Positions 32,840 to 44,097 of a stretch of 64,000 bases of DNA are shown piece by piece. The position numbers and the translations under genes were made by a program. How positions within the stretch are numbered: the first letter of the stretch is position 1; every line of letters begins with the position of its first letter. Where the stretch lies: contig JAJEKV010000004.1 of assembly GCA_021234155.1 (NCBI GenBank), positions 29,233,305 through 29,297,304 of the forward strand, given 5' to 3'. Source of the DNA: Isoetes taiwanensis. Its lineage: Eukaryota > Streptophyta > Lycopodiopsida > Isoetales > Isoetaceae. The notes under the pieces are model-generated. The model was not told where the DNA came from and ran no database searches. It worked only from the letters and a program-made list of their open reading frames with translations.

Positions 32840-35800
32840 TTGTGTCTCCGGGTGGTCTCATGGAATTGTCGAGGCTTCTCTTGGCGAGAAAGGGGCGGTC
32901 CCGAACTTCCGTGGCGGCCGATAAAGATCTCATCTTCTTTGAGCCGAGGCTACGATCTGCGGGTTACCAACATTTTCGGTCTTCAACACATGCAGGACGG
33001 CGGGGTCATGGTGGAGTGGCTTGCTACTACCGGACAACCTTGGCACATTCGGTTACCCTCCGGAAAACGACCGGACATAACCGGTACTTGTGGGTTCGTG
33101 TGCATAATACCGGTGGCAACCCTCTTTTACGGCGTTTGTTATTTCCCTCCTTGAAAGCACCTTCTATCGCAGCCACCCCGATGCGGATAGGATGGACCCT
33201 TATGTCGATCTATATGATGACATCTGAGCAGCACCGGCGGTTGGGTAGGGTCATCCTTCTTGGAGATTTCAATGCGGACGGGGAGTAGAGCAGCCCATGC
33301 GACTTGACCCCCTCGACGGCGATGTCCTGCGGCTCGCCCCGCCGAAGCACCCGGCCACGAGGGTGGGATGGCAACCCAGTCACTCGCTTTGGCGCGGTTG
33401 CTCTGCTATGTGGCATTTTTGACTTGATAATTTGCAATGGCCTTTCACAGTGGCCCGATTCTCGCAAGTGCACGTGCAGACAGGACAATCAGGGGGGAGG
33501 GTCTAGTGTGGTAGACTATGTGCTCGTAGTTGCGCCAAGATATGCATCTCATCGGTCGTTCGGGGTGGGCGCAGGATACGGTCGGGATGAGGAGGTCGAC
33601 TCGGATCACCTCCCACTTTATTTGGACCTGGTTTGGCAAGCCGCGGAACCTCCACTATACCCGACCCCTCGCCCGTCCTCGGTTGAGACTAGATTATGGC
33701 AGGCCCAGAGGACTACGCCGAGATGCTCATGGGCGCCCTCGGTAGTGCAGACCTCCACACTAGAGCGTGAGCCAGACCGGTGACCGGGCTATGCAGTGCA
33801 AAGGGCGGGTGCTTTGGGCGGACCTCCCCGCCGCGGCTCGGGGTCAGCAACATTCCCGCATAACCGATGGTTTGATGCGGAGTGTAAAGCATAGCGGCAG
33901 CTCGTCACATTCTAGATCCGGTACCCGCTTGCAGGCCACCACCACGATCGCAGCGCCCATCCGGAAGGACACAAAGGCGCGGTACCTTGCCGTGCATCGG
34001 GGAGATGTTAAACTTCTTTGGACACTCATCCTCGAACAACCGGGCGCGAGTGCCGAAGGCCAGCCCGACCCTGAGGGGACATCACACCGGGCGATTGGGA
34101 GCGGTACTTGCGGCAGCTCTATGACCCGCCCGAGGGGCACTGTACGCCCATACCCCCCACGGGATGGCCCCCATTGGTTCGTGGGCGAGGATGTTGAGGA
34201 GGGCACGCAGCTTGCCGGCTAATGGGAAGGCGGTGACCTCGATGGTATGCGGGCGGGAGTTACTCAAATGGGCGGGGCGCCAGCTTGTCCCCGGTCCTCA
34301 CTACCCTGTTCAACGAGCATTGCGGGAAGGTCTCCCAGACAATGGACCCTGGCGGGGTTGTTCCCATTCACAAAGGCAGGCGACCCACCTTGTCAGGCCA
34401 ATTCTGGGACGGACGATCATGGTCGATTCGGTATTTGCCAAACTGTTTGTTCGGCATTCTCGAAGCAGCGGTTGACCGGCTGGGCGAGGCGGAGGCAGAT
34501 GTGCGAGCCCCTCACAGGCGGGCTTTAGACCCCACCACTCAACGATTGACCATATCTTTACACTGCGGCGGGCGATTGAAGGCGGTAGGAATCATCGGCG
34601 GGGACTTGTATTCTTTGCTTTGTGGACTTCGCGAAGGCTTTTGATACGGTTTCCCGGGAAAAGGCGTAGGCTAGGCTGCGTCAGCGGGGGGCTCATTTTG
34701 TCGCGAATGCCATATCTGAGGTTGTATGAGAGTTGTTTTGGCGGGATGCAACCGGCGGGCCAAGCATTCACCGATGTAGTATCGGGGTCGGCGGGGTTGC
34801 CCCCCTCCTCGCCAACACTTTTTGGCCTCTACATTGTCGGTTAGAGCCACGGCTTCGCGAGCATGGGGGGATGGCATACGGCTTTTGCACCCGGTCATCC
34901 GCCCGACTCATCTATGCGGACGATGTTGGCTGCTGGCCCACACCCGAAGCTATGCGGTCTCACCCTGGATGCCCTAGACACATTTTGTCGCTACTGGACA
35001 TGCGGCGTCAATCTGGCCAAGACCGGGGTGGTTCTCATATCCTCTTCACGTCACCCCATGCCTCCTCGCACTCACATATCGGGGACCGACACGTGGGCGT
35101 CACGCCCACCTACAAGTACCTAGGGGTGGAGTTCCCTTCCTCGCTCTGGCGGGAGGCGTCTATCCGCTATGGGTGACAGTGAGTTGAAAGCGCTTTATGC
35201 CATGCAGAACAACAATCACCGTGCAGAGCTCTATGATTGGGGCCATCGGTCCACATCTCTGTTCCCGCACCGGTCGAAGCCCTGTCCTTCAGACGGGTCG
35301 AGGTTTGGGGCCCTATGCGTCTCTTTGGCGACTGGAATGACTTGGGAGCACGTGAAGGCATTTGTGGCACGGGCACTTGGGGTGAAACCTTCAGTCCCCT
35401 ATCGATTCCGGCGCAGAAACTGGATTCTTGCCGCCGGTGGCAGCCCTTGATAGACACATCGCCTATTTTCGGAAAGTGGTTACTATGGGTGATGCTCGGG
35501 CCCTCGTGACTGGCTTACTTTGTGGCCATGGGTCCAGCCGGCTTAAGGCTTTGTTGGAGGGTAAGAGAGATCGATGGTTCGCCCAGATGGAATGTGCAGG
35601 AGCACGATGCGTGCGAGTGGGCACGGCGGTCGATCATGACAACTATGGGAGTACCTGGGACGCTTTGTTTCCTTGGCAAGCTCACGGGACCTCGGCGCTC
35701 TAGAGCAGGTCAAAATGGCCCATTACAAGGAGCACATCAACCCGTGTTAGCGGGGCCTGACTCTACTGCGTTCCCTGCCCCACGAAAAGCGCGAGACTCA

Positions 35801-36040
35801 TTGCCTCCATTCCCGCAGTGCCCACCATCGCCGCGTCGAGGCAGGCGGGTGGATTGGGGAGCCCCGCCGGGGCAGGCTCTGTCGGTCTTTGTCAAGCGGG
35901 TGCTATTGAGGATGAGTCTCACACTTTCGAGTTGCCCGGCGTTGATGAGATCTGGGCGGATCGGCTCCTTAAATGCGGGCGGACTTGCCCTTGCATTTGC
36001 TGATGAACACACCGTCGGTCACGTGCCACGGGGTCATTAC
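32840..36040 (+). pseudogene. LINE ORF2: endonuclease, RT, zinc motif; frameshifted
   Basis: The endonuclease opens with VVSWNCRG near 32855, has GDFNADG near 33265 and EVDSDHLPL near 33600, the expected APE-type metal and catalytic sites. RT motifs follow: VPIHKGRRPT near 34365, GFRPHHSTIDHIFTLRRAIE near 34520, FVDFAKAFDTV near 34625 and YADD at 34912-34923. STYKYLGVEFPS comes next, and the C-terminal zinc region (IEDESHTF) is near 35910. The protein would nick the target and copy the RNA there. At least six frame changes show it is inactive, although the catalytic YADD is still readable. Confidence 0.9.
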
Positions 36041-36177
36041 ATTTAGGAGAATCTTGGACTGCGAGGTCACCTTTGCCCCCTTTGGCTGCCGTGATTAGGC
36101 ACCTCGGGTGTGGTGCATGGGTATATATTTGGGTGTTTACGCATTTTATATGTTAGGGCGGTTTGTCGGCCAGGCTG

Positions 36178-36340
36178 ATCTTCGCCGCGGTTTTCCCTCG
36201 AAAACCAGCGCCGGGCGGGGTTTTTAATCCGAGGCGATGAATCCGCTTGCTGCGTTTTTGTATTGGGTCCCATAGACCGATTGGTCTCCGTGGACGATAA
36301 AAGTACCTTCCTTCCTTCCTTCCTTCCTTCCTTCCTTGTT
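36178..36340 (+). other. LINE C structured 3' end and tail
   Basis: TCGCC (36182-36186) pairs with GGCGA (36233-36237), extended by CGG/CCG across a mismatch, around the conserved GGTTTTCCCTCGAAAACC hairpin. The end is GTCCCATAGACCGATTGG, GTGGACGATAAAA, then (CTTC)n. Confidence 0.8.
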
Positions 36341-37309
36341 ATATTCATGATCTTCATAACCTACCTATGGCTGTTATATTTTCTTCTTAACCTACCTATG
36401 GCTGTTGTAATTTCTCCAGATCTTAAGGCTTATGCATGCGCAAGTCTCGTCCTTTTTTTATGTTGTGTTTGCTTTCTTGCTTCTGCCAGTAGTTGCCTTG
36501 CACCTTTTTGCATTCTTGGGTCTTAATTTTGCTGGTTTCTTTTGATCTTTTTCATTCTGCTTGACTGTTATTGTAGGCCTTGCTTCATAATATCTTCTTT
36601 ACCACATCAGTATTAGTATTAGCAGAAACCTTGTGAAATACACATAAGGATGCTAAATTTCAAAATGCAAGTAGTAGAAATGTTTCATAATGGAATACGC
36701 CTAATGAAAGACACATTAGGATGAGACATTGTATTGCAAGAGAGCAGAGTTGGATGGTACAGTTTTTGAAAACTTTCAAGAGAGTTATTTATGAAAAGTA
36801 TGTTCCAAAATTAATGATACTTTCATTCTTAAAGTTTCCTTTATGCTCATATCTATATTTTAGCTTTGACATGGATAACAACTGGGTGGTGGCTATGACA
36901 CCTGCAGTTACAAGGTCTAGTTACTATTCTTATACTAACTTAAGCTCCTGGATGGTCTGCAGGTACCACGCCTCTACCCTTGAGCAAAAATGTAGATACG
37001 TGTTTTGAGATTTAAGGATGTGGTGAGATCCTTCTTGTAAACATTTATAAACTTGCACTTATGAACTTGCTGAGTTTAATCATGCTGCAAACATATTTGT
37101 TGAGCTGCTTAATGGAAATTATTTCATGCAACTTTATGGTATGACTCCAAATGATGCACTTGTTCCATGATGAGCTTATGAATTTAAGAGGCTTTCTCTC
37201 ATGTCATATGATATGAAATTACACAATGCTAGTGAAGTGTGTCAAACATGCATATAGCTCTTGTATGCTGCCATTTTGTGGCATTAATGGCATGTGGACA
37301 ACTTGGTCA
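36341..37309. other. Intergenic, nothing recognised
   Basis: Short frames only. Confidence 0.5.
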
Positions 37310-37591
37310 TACATGGATTCTTCGAAAACTATAAAATCCCACACCTCAAAAAAACACTACCTTTTCAAAAAACTATACAGCCCGAGAAAACAATACACCC
37401 TTAAAAAAGGAACTATGCCTCCTTAAGAAACCACACATTCTTTAAAAAAAAAACTAAAGCTCCTTAAGAAAAACTACAGCATATCCTTAAAACCACACCT
37501 CCGTATAACTACGTGTAGGTTTTTTTCAAATCTTCAAAAAAAACAACTTGTATTGTGTTTTTACTGTTGTTTTCAGTTGTGGACCAAATGT
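37310..37591. repeat. AC-rich block ending GTGGACCAAA
   Basis: Repeats of CCTTAAGAAA, ACTACA and CCACACCT, ending TTTTCAGTTGTGGACCAAA. It belongs with the GT/AC-rich blocks at 22291, 49190 and 60447. Confidence 0.6.
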
Positions 37592-38336
37592 TGGGGTTGT
37601 ACTGATCTAACTAGAAGCATCATCTACTAGTGGCTTCTAGGTCTCTACCCCCCTTCCCTGACAAGAGGAGCAAACATGATCAACCAACATCACATTTAAT
37701 GTAACATCATCATAATAGGAATAATATCTAAACCTAATCATACATACCTAACTTATAGTTAGGGTTCATTGATTAGGTCAAAGATCTAAACTAAGGGTGC
37801 TAGAATGGCTCTACTAGAGACATGAGATACTAACTCATCTGAAATCCTAACTTCCAGATGATCTACCAAGAACTCTATGCCAAAAACCTGCTCCCGAAGA
37901 ACTCCCTCCTGCTCCTGGTGTCTCCATGATCTTCGAGGTGTTCGAAGTAGCTCCCACTCCTATTGATGCGCTCACGCTCTGGGGGCTGCTAAGCTATGCT
38001 GTGCCACAGCAAACGGTTCTCGAAACGGATTTTCGAGCGCGAAGAATGTGCCCAGACTATTGGAGCCAGAAAAGAGGCCTAGGGTTAGGGTTTAGGCCTT
38101 TATAGGTTAGGGTTCACATGTTATGCCACATGGCTCCAATAGGGTGGTTCCGTATGGCGGTTTCCCAATGGGTTAAGGCCACGTGGAAATTGGTCTTAAC
38201 CTAAGGTAGCTAAGTTATATAAATAACTTAGCCTTGCACCCTCTGCCACAAATCTATGGTATACAAGGCTATGAAGGTATAGTGACGGACCGGGAAATAT
38301 ACGTATTTATGGCGTATATTTCCTTGGAACGTCACA
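37592..38336 (-). mobile_element. LTR-like segment, probably a solo or truncated LTR
   Basis: The plus strand runs from TGTTGGGGTT to GAACGTCACA. On the minus strand a TATA-like CTATAAAGG lies mid-way (near 38100). At the TGTGACG end, GTGACG (38282-38287) pairs with CGTCAC (38330-38335) around a perfect inner stem, GGAAATATACG (38293-38303) with CGTATATTTCC (38313-38323). No target duplication was found, so the ends are tentative. Confidence 0.55.
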
Positions 38337-38485
38337 GTTCCTTAAAGTACGGAGGAGATTCCTAAGTTTGGGTTTCAGTGCAGAGCTTCTATTTGAGCAT
38401 ACACCGCTTCTATAAACGTTGTATTCTTCCTTTAGTAATGCAAGCAATCATATTTTTTCTTGGTGTTGCTCATATTAATAATTAT
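38337..38485 (+). mobile_element. copia LTR fragment (same family as 3283-3515)
   Basis: From GTTCCTTAAAGTACGGAG to TGCTCATATTAATA it follows the reverse complement of the LTR at 3283-3515, starting about a third of the way in. Confidence 0.8.
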
Positions 38486-39040
38486 ATGCATTCCTGAATA
38501 AAAGATACTGCTTCATAGTCAAGCTTGTGATGCCTGATGTACATATGTTTTAAATCATGTTTCGCCTGTGCATTACTTTGAATCTTTCAGCTGTCTATAA
38601 ATTTGTGATATGCTACACGAATTAGGGCTACCCTTTGATGGGAAGGGGCGAGTGGATGGACTATGACGGTCTCACGGTATCCACAGAATAAGAAAAGCGA
38701 AGTTGCCGTTCCAGATTTCCAAGCAAATGCAATAATAAGGCATGGAAATCCAGTGGACTCATCTATGCATGCAAGCGGAGTTAGCATGTGTAGTGATATA
38801 CGAGAATAAGATAGTCCATTAACTTTAAGAAACTACCACCACAAACCATGGGTTTGACATCATTTGATTTGCTTTCTAAAAAATTGCATACTATGTTTTT
38901 AACCTTTACTGTCACCATTCAAGTGTTTTACACCGTTGGCTTATTTGATGGTGACTAGATACAACCAACTTAAATAAAAATCTCTTTAAACTACCATAAT
39001 TTTTGAGGGTTTGGCATCGTTGGATTTTTAAAAATTGCAT
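38486..39040. other. Intergenic, nothing recognised
   Basis: AT-rich, no gene seen. Confidence 0.5.
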
Positions 39041-39268
39041 ACTATGCTTTCATGATTTAGTCCCAATGATTTTACATGGTGCAAGAACCAAAAAAAATAG
39101 TTATAATCAACATTTATACACCCACCCTACAAACTTCAACAACATACCTTTCTTATCTACTATGCTTTCATGATTTAGTCCCAATGTTTACATGGTGCAA
39201 GAAAGTTACAATCAACATTTACACACCCACCCTACAAACTTCAACAATATACCTTTCTTATCTAATAG
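39041..39268. repeat. ~110-118-bp direct tandem duplication
   Basis: Copies at 39041-39158 and 39159-39268, both starting ACTATGCTTTCATGATTTAG. The second lacks about 8 bases. Confidence 0.9.
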
Positions 39269-39597
39269 GGCTTTGTAAGGAGGAGCTCTGCAAGGTGAGG
39301 GCAGCCCGCCTGCAAAAGAAATGGGCAGTGTACAGAGGAGGCACAGCAATTATTCTAGATCAATGGCCTTCCAATCCTTGGACTGGCTATGTCTAGATAA
39401 TTTTAGAAGCATAAATTTACCACTAGCATTAGCATTATCTTCTCTTATTCTTGGTAGCCTTTTAATATTTGGTTATTGTATTTGGTGATGGGGCCTAGTC
39501 CCCGGGTTTTAGATGGGCTGTTGCCCTTGCATGTGTCGTCCCATAACCCGTTGGGTTCCCGTGGACGTAAAAATTCTTATCTTATCTTATCTTATCT
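39269..39597 (+). mobile_element. LINE or SINE 3' end with (CTTAT)n tail
   Basis: Ends CCCATAACCCGTTGGGTTCC, GTGGACGTAAAAATT and about four CTTAT units, related to the LINE A-E terminus. The body before it (a frame ending NPWTGYV) is not similar to those LINEs, so this may be a different family or a SINE sharing the tail. Confidence 0.6.
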
Positions 39598-39916
39598 TGA
39601 GTGAATAAAAAAGAATCCAACTACTATATAAAGATGATGCTTAAAATTTGAGTGTGTTTGCAACATGAACTCTTAAAATCATCACAATATGAAGTTTAAA
39701 GTGTTCATAGACCTTTGATTTAAGTTGTTGGTAGATACTGAGTCCATGCTTCCTTCCTCTTCAATTTTCCTTTACCCTTCTTTGCCCCAACCCTGCCCTA
39801 CCGCTACTTTTTTAGATTTTATTATTTTTGCATTTTGCAGGGTGGCGCCTTCAACTTCCAATAAACAAACAAAGGAAGGAAGGAAGGAAGGAGATGCCTT
39901 TAAGGACTTTATATTC

Positions 39917-39924
39917 TATATAAA
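39917..39924 (+). promoter_or_regulatory. TATA box of the receptor-like protein gene
   Basis: TATATAAA lies 159 bases before the chosen ATG, giving a leader of about 130 bases if transcription starts about 30 bases downstream. Confidence 0.6.
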
Positions 39925-40082
39925 TGGTACGTTATATTTGATTTGTTGACTCCAATATGAATAAAGAACAAAATGATCAAATCAAAGCACCGACTACATC
40001 GGGCTTATTAAAGTAGGAATTGCGGCAATGCCTCCTTATATTGGGGTCACAACGAGCAAGAGATTATAGGGAGTTTTCTAGC

Positions 40083-42905
40083 ATGGCAGTGATGGCACAT
40101 TCTTTCCACTTTGTTCAGGTGCTACTTATGCATATTACAATTCATTCACTTGTAACAGCACATGGGCAGAACCTAGCCTTGCAGGAGGATGCTAAGGTTC
40201 TGCTATCTTTCAAGCAAGGCATAAACGGCGATCCTTGGGGAGTCTTGTCTGGCTGGAGCTCTGCCAACATCTCTAATGTATGCTTTTGGGCAGGAGTTGC
40301 ATGCAATTCCAACAGAGTTGCAAATCTTACTCTAGCTCAAATGAATCTCACTGGCTCTGTAACTGAAAGAATTGGGGAGCTATCCTACCTCCAACATCTG
40401 CACCTTGAAAGCAACAACCTATCAGGTTATATTCCTTCCTCCATTGGTGACCTTCAGAATTTGCAGGTTCTCAATATGTCATTCAACTATTTCAAGGGAA
40501 ATATTCCTAGTTCTTTGGGAAACTGTACTTCGCTAGCTGAGCTGTGGCTTGAAAGCAATGGATTAAGTGGCACAATACCCTGGGAGCTGGGAAGTCTTAA
40601 GAACTTGGAGATCTTAAAATTGAGAGTTAATAATCTTACTGGAGCTATTCCTAATTCTCTGGGCAAGTTATCCTCTCTGTTGGAATTAAGGCTGGCAAAA
40701 AACCAATTGATTGGCAAAATTCCTTGGGAGTTGGGAAAGCTTAACAATTTGGAGATCTTGTCTTTGTCATTCAATAACCTTACTGGGGCTATTCCTAGTA
40801 CTCTCGGCAACTTATCCTCTCTGCTGAATTTATTCCTGGGACAAAACAGTATAACAGGAAGCATGCCACCAGAGTTGGGACGTCTTCAGAATTTAGAGGT
40901 GCTAGATTTGGCATACAGTAATTTGACAGGAACTATTCCTCCATCTTTGGGGAATTGCTCTTCTCTCATAGAGCTGCGGCTTGGTAACAACCCCTTTCTC
41001 AGTGGCACAATACCTAGAGATTTGGGAGGGCTAAAAAACCTTCAATTTCTTTCTTTATACGGATCTAATATGTTAACAGGAGCTTTGCCACTGGAGCTGG
41101 CAAATTGCAGCGAGCTATGGTGGGTGGATACAAATGGAAGTGAAGATCTAAGTGGGCCATTCCCTTATTTCCTTACAACGTTGCCATTTATTCAAGTAAT
41201 TGCATTACAAGCATATAATGCAACAGGGCAAAAGTTTCCACTAGAAATCTGGAACATTACGAACCTTCAATATCTTAACCTGTTAGGATGCGGATTGATT
41301 GGTGCCAAGATGCTACCCAGTGTTGGAAACATGTCATATCTCTATTTCCTCGGATTAGACTCCAATTCTTTTGGGGGCAGCTACATACCAGAAGAGCTGG
41401 GCAATTGTAACCTTCTTGAGATTTTCTCTATCAACAAGTGCGCGTTTGGAGGTATGTTGCCCTCATCTTTAGGAAAGCTTTATAAACTTCGTAATATACA
41501 TGCATCTGGAAATATGCTCAGTGGAAGCATCCCTGATTCATTAGGAAATTGCACTAGCTTGACTTCTTTTCGTATCCCAGACAATCAATTCTCAGGAGCC
41601 ATTCCTCCATCCCTTGGAAATCTTCATTCTTTAAATTACTTTTATGCATTCAATAACTCTTTAAGTGGTACACTGCCTTCCACTTTCGGAGCTCTTCAGA
41701 ACTTGGTTCAGTTGGATCTTCACAACAACCAACTCTATGGCCATATTCCTGAGAGCCTTGGCAACTGTAGCTCCTTGCAGCAACTTGCTTTGTCTTCCAA
41801 CAATTTGTCAGGAAACATTCCTGCTACTCTCAGCAATTGTATAAATCTGCAGGTAATCAGCTTGTCGAATAATTCCCTGCAAGGAGTTATCCCTCAAAGC
41901 TTAGAAAACTGTTCAAATTTACAACGCCTTGATCTTGGTAACAATCTTCTTGATGGGAGGCTTCAAATTAATTTTTCTAAACTGCTCTCCATGTTAGTTG
42001 TTTCCATTCCCCATAACAATCTTGTTGGAGGGGTGCCCATTTCTCTGCAGAAGTGCTCAAAATTACAGCTTTTGGATTTGAGAAAGAACAACTTCAACGG
42101 TACTGTACCTTCATTCTTGGCAGAAATGAAGGAGCTTAAGGTCTTGAGCTTGGGCTACAATGAATTTACAGGATTGTTTCCTACTTGGTTGGGGAACATG
42201 CTAAAGCTTCAAGTGCTAGATTTATCAAACAACATGTTGGAAGGCAAGATCCCTACAGACATTAATAAAATGAAGAGTTTGATCTTTGGTGAGAACCAAA
42301 ATAGCTCCACACTTTTCAACGGTGAAGGCACAGTGTATCAAGATATCTTTCTGCCTATCAAAGGTCACGAAGATCAACCATTTGAGTATGTGCTAAGAAC
42401 TACTACCTTTATTGATTTATCAAGCAACAGATTGGGTGGCAACATTCCAAAAGAGATCGGAGACCTCGCAGGGTTGCGTTATCTTAATCTTTCTCATAAT
42501 AAAATCTCTGGCAGTATTCCAGCAAGCATGGGCAAAATGGCTATTTTGGAACAATTGGATCTCCATGACAATCTACTGACTGGAAGGATTCCCAACGAAC
42601 TTGGAAACATGCACAGCTTATCAAGCTTTGATGTATCCTTCAACCAACTAGAGGGACCCATTCCAACAGGCAATCAATTCAACACATTTAGTTCTTCTAG
42701 TTACGTAGGTAATAACGGCTTGTGTGGTTCTCCTTTGCCTAATAAGTGCAATCAGTTATATCCAAATGTGCTACATAAATTGCATGAAAGAAAGTGGTGG
42801 CTAGAAATGAAGGAACGCATTTCTTTCATAGGGTTTGCATTAGGAAACCTCATTGGGTTATCCTCAGCACTAACGGGAGTACTGGTTTACCATTGGCCTT
42901 TCTAA
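40083..42905 (+). CDS. Leucine-rich-repeat receptor-like protein (RLP)
   Basis: 940 residues, intact and intronless. The ATG at 40083 was chosen because it starts a good signal peptide (MAVMAHSFHFVQVLLMHITI, about 1-27); the frame is open for 21 more codons upstream, but without an ATG. An N-terminal cap follows (DAKVLLSFKQGI; CFWAGVAC). About 27 plant-type LRRs with LSGxIPxxLGN consensus run from about 77 to 744. A non-LRR island sits near 745-769 (KGHEDQPFEY), then four more LRRs, the cap GLCGSPLPNKC (about 880-890) and one membrane segment at about 913-935. The protein ends YHWPF, so there is no kinase. Many NxS/T sites suggest glycosylation. RLPs at the plasma membrane sense pathogen or developmental ligands with partner kinases such as SOBIR1 or BAK1; the ligand here is unknown. 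The 22-residue segment between cap and membrane is basic where many RLPs are acidic. Confidence 0.93.
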   Translation: MAVMAHSFHFVQVLLMHITIHSLVTAHGQNLALQEDAKVLLSFKQGINGDPWGVLSGWSSANISNVCFWAGVACNSNRVANLTLAQMNLTGSVTERIGELSYLQHLHLESNNLSGYIPSSIGDLQNLQVLNMSFNYFKGNIPSSLGNCTSLAELWLESNGLSGTIPWELGSLKNLEILKLRVNNLTGAIPNSLGKLSSLLELRLAKNQLIGKIPWELGKLNNLEILSLSFNNLTGAIPSTLGNLSSLLNLFLGQNSITGSMPPELGRLQNLEVLDLAYSNLTGTIPPSLGNCSSLIELRLGNNPFLSGTIPRDLGGLKNLQFLSLYGSNMLTGALPLELANCSELWWVDTNGSEDLSGPFPYFLTTLPFIQVIALQAYNATGQKFPLEIWNITNLQYLNLLGCGLIGAKMLPSVGNMSYLYFLGLDSNSFGGSYIPEELGNCNLLEIFSINKCAFGGMLPSSLGKLYKLRNIHASGNMLSGSIPDSLGNCTSLTSFRIPDNQFSGAIPPSLGNLHSLNYFYAFNNSLSGTLPSTFGALQNLVQLDLHNNQLYGHIPESLGNCSSLQQLALSSNNLSGNIPATLSNCINLQVISLSNNSLQGVIPQSLENCSNLQRLDLGNNLLDGRLQINFSKLLSMLVVSIPHNNLVGGVPISLQKCSKLQLLDLRKNNFNGTVPSFLAEMKELKVLSLGYNEFTGLFPTWLGNMLKLQVLDLSNNMLEGKIPTDINKMKSLIFGENQNSSTLFNGEGTVYQDIFLPIKGHEDQPFEYVLRTTTFIDLSSNRLGGNIPKEIGDLAGLRYLNLSHNKISGSIPASMGKMAILEQLDLHDNLLTGRIPNELGNMHSLSSFDVSFNQLEGPIPTGNQFNTFSSSSYVGNNGLCGSPLPNKCNQLYPNVLHKLHERKWWLEMKERISFIGFALGNLIGLSSALTGVLVYHWPF

Positions 42906-42939
42906 TATACTATAAAAGTGCCCACCAAGTTCAGAAATT

Positions 42940-42945
42940 AATAAA
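42940..42945 (+). terminator. Poly(A) signal of the RLP gene
   Basis: AATAAA, 34 bases after the stop codon. Confidence 0.6.
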
Positions 42946-44097
42946 AATGTGGATGTGGATTATAGTAACGTCCAACATTTCTTAATGCAACGCTTGCTTA
43001 ATAATAATAGATTTATGTTTATTCCCAATATGGCTGGAGGTATGCTCAAGATGATGTCGTGAGGGCTCTTTGGTTTGCTCAAATTTCATGAATGGAGGAA
43101 ATTAGCAGAGGAAAGCAACAGTTAAGGAAGACTATGGGAGATAGACGCATTAAAAGCTGAAGCATGATTTTAATAATGTTCGAGTAGGTATGTCCTTTTT
43201 CTTTATGTTTCATTTGCTTCCATTTAGATTCATTAGTCAGAAATCCAAAAACAATCCAAAAACAATTAGGTATAAATCATCAGATTTGACATATTTAAGG
43301 GCCTAAACCAGATAATGTGGTTCATATGAAGTAGCTAAGATACCATCTCATGCATGAATCTTAGCGTACGCAACCTTATAATGTTGTGGTTGGTAATGAT
43401 TGAGATTTGAAATTATGTTCTTGATTCATTATTGCAAGCGGAGCTTCAATCTTTGCTCATGTGATGTAGATTGGCATGTGGGAAGCCATTCTTGTTGCCC
43501 CATGACCTGTAGAATCTGGGAGCGCCATGTTCAGCAAGTCATGAGGGCAGCAAGAATGGCTGACCCCATGCCATTGTACTACGTCAAGGCAAGAAGAACT
43601 GGATTCTACAGGTTTTGTTAAGCTTCACAGAATCAACCATTCTATTTTGGGATAGCTTATGCACGCTTGTTTGTGGCTCATACACAACAGCAACAACAGG
43701 ATGCTATTTCATCTGATCAAGCTTTCAGAAAACAAGTGGCTATTATTCACATTTCATCCGGCACAAAGCACATCAAGTTTCCCATTGGCATACCCACAAA
43801 GTGCTGTGTAGATTCCAAAGTCATTGTATCGAAATCTGGCCGCCACATTTGGCCTTTTAGCTATGCCAATCTTCTATTTTCCAAAACCTTAACTCTGAAT
43901 CACATTCGACCCTTCACCGACCTGTTGCAGCGGCACCATACCAGGATTCCCTTTTTTGCAGATTCTATCTTTAGCATGCCACATTGAAGGGAGGTCTTTG
44001 GCTCCATTCGCCACCATATCATTTGCAAATAGAAAGATGGAGCACCGCCATAGCCGGCTGTTCGTGCGCTATAAGCTTCATGCCTATTTTTTGGCCT
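42946..44097. other. Intergenic, nothing recognised
   Basis: Only short frames without domains. Confidence 0.5.

Larger units (their letters stand above)
30728..36340 (+). mobile_element. Nearly full-length LINE (copy C) with (CTTC)n tail
   Basis: It holds, in order, a GC-rich 5' region with three ~104-bp monomers, an ORF1-like region, an ORF2 with endonuclease, RT and C-terminal zinc motif, a structured 3' end and about eight CTTC units. It is the most complete member of the family represented by copies A, B, D and E. It is more GC-rich than its surroundings and carries many frameshifts. The 5' boundary is approximate and no target duplication was identified. Confidence 0.85.

Noticed and set aside
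37592-38336. Confident call of a solo LTR
   Set aside because: TG...CA ends and a terminal hairpin are present but the flanks (CCAAA and GTTCC) do not form a target duplication, so it was kept at moderate confidence.
40487-40864. 125-codon minus-strand frame inside the RLP gene
   Set aside because: Shadow of the LRR repeats on the coding strand.
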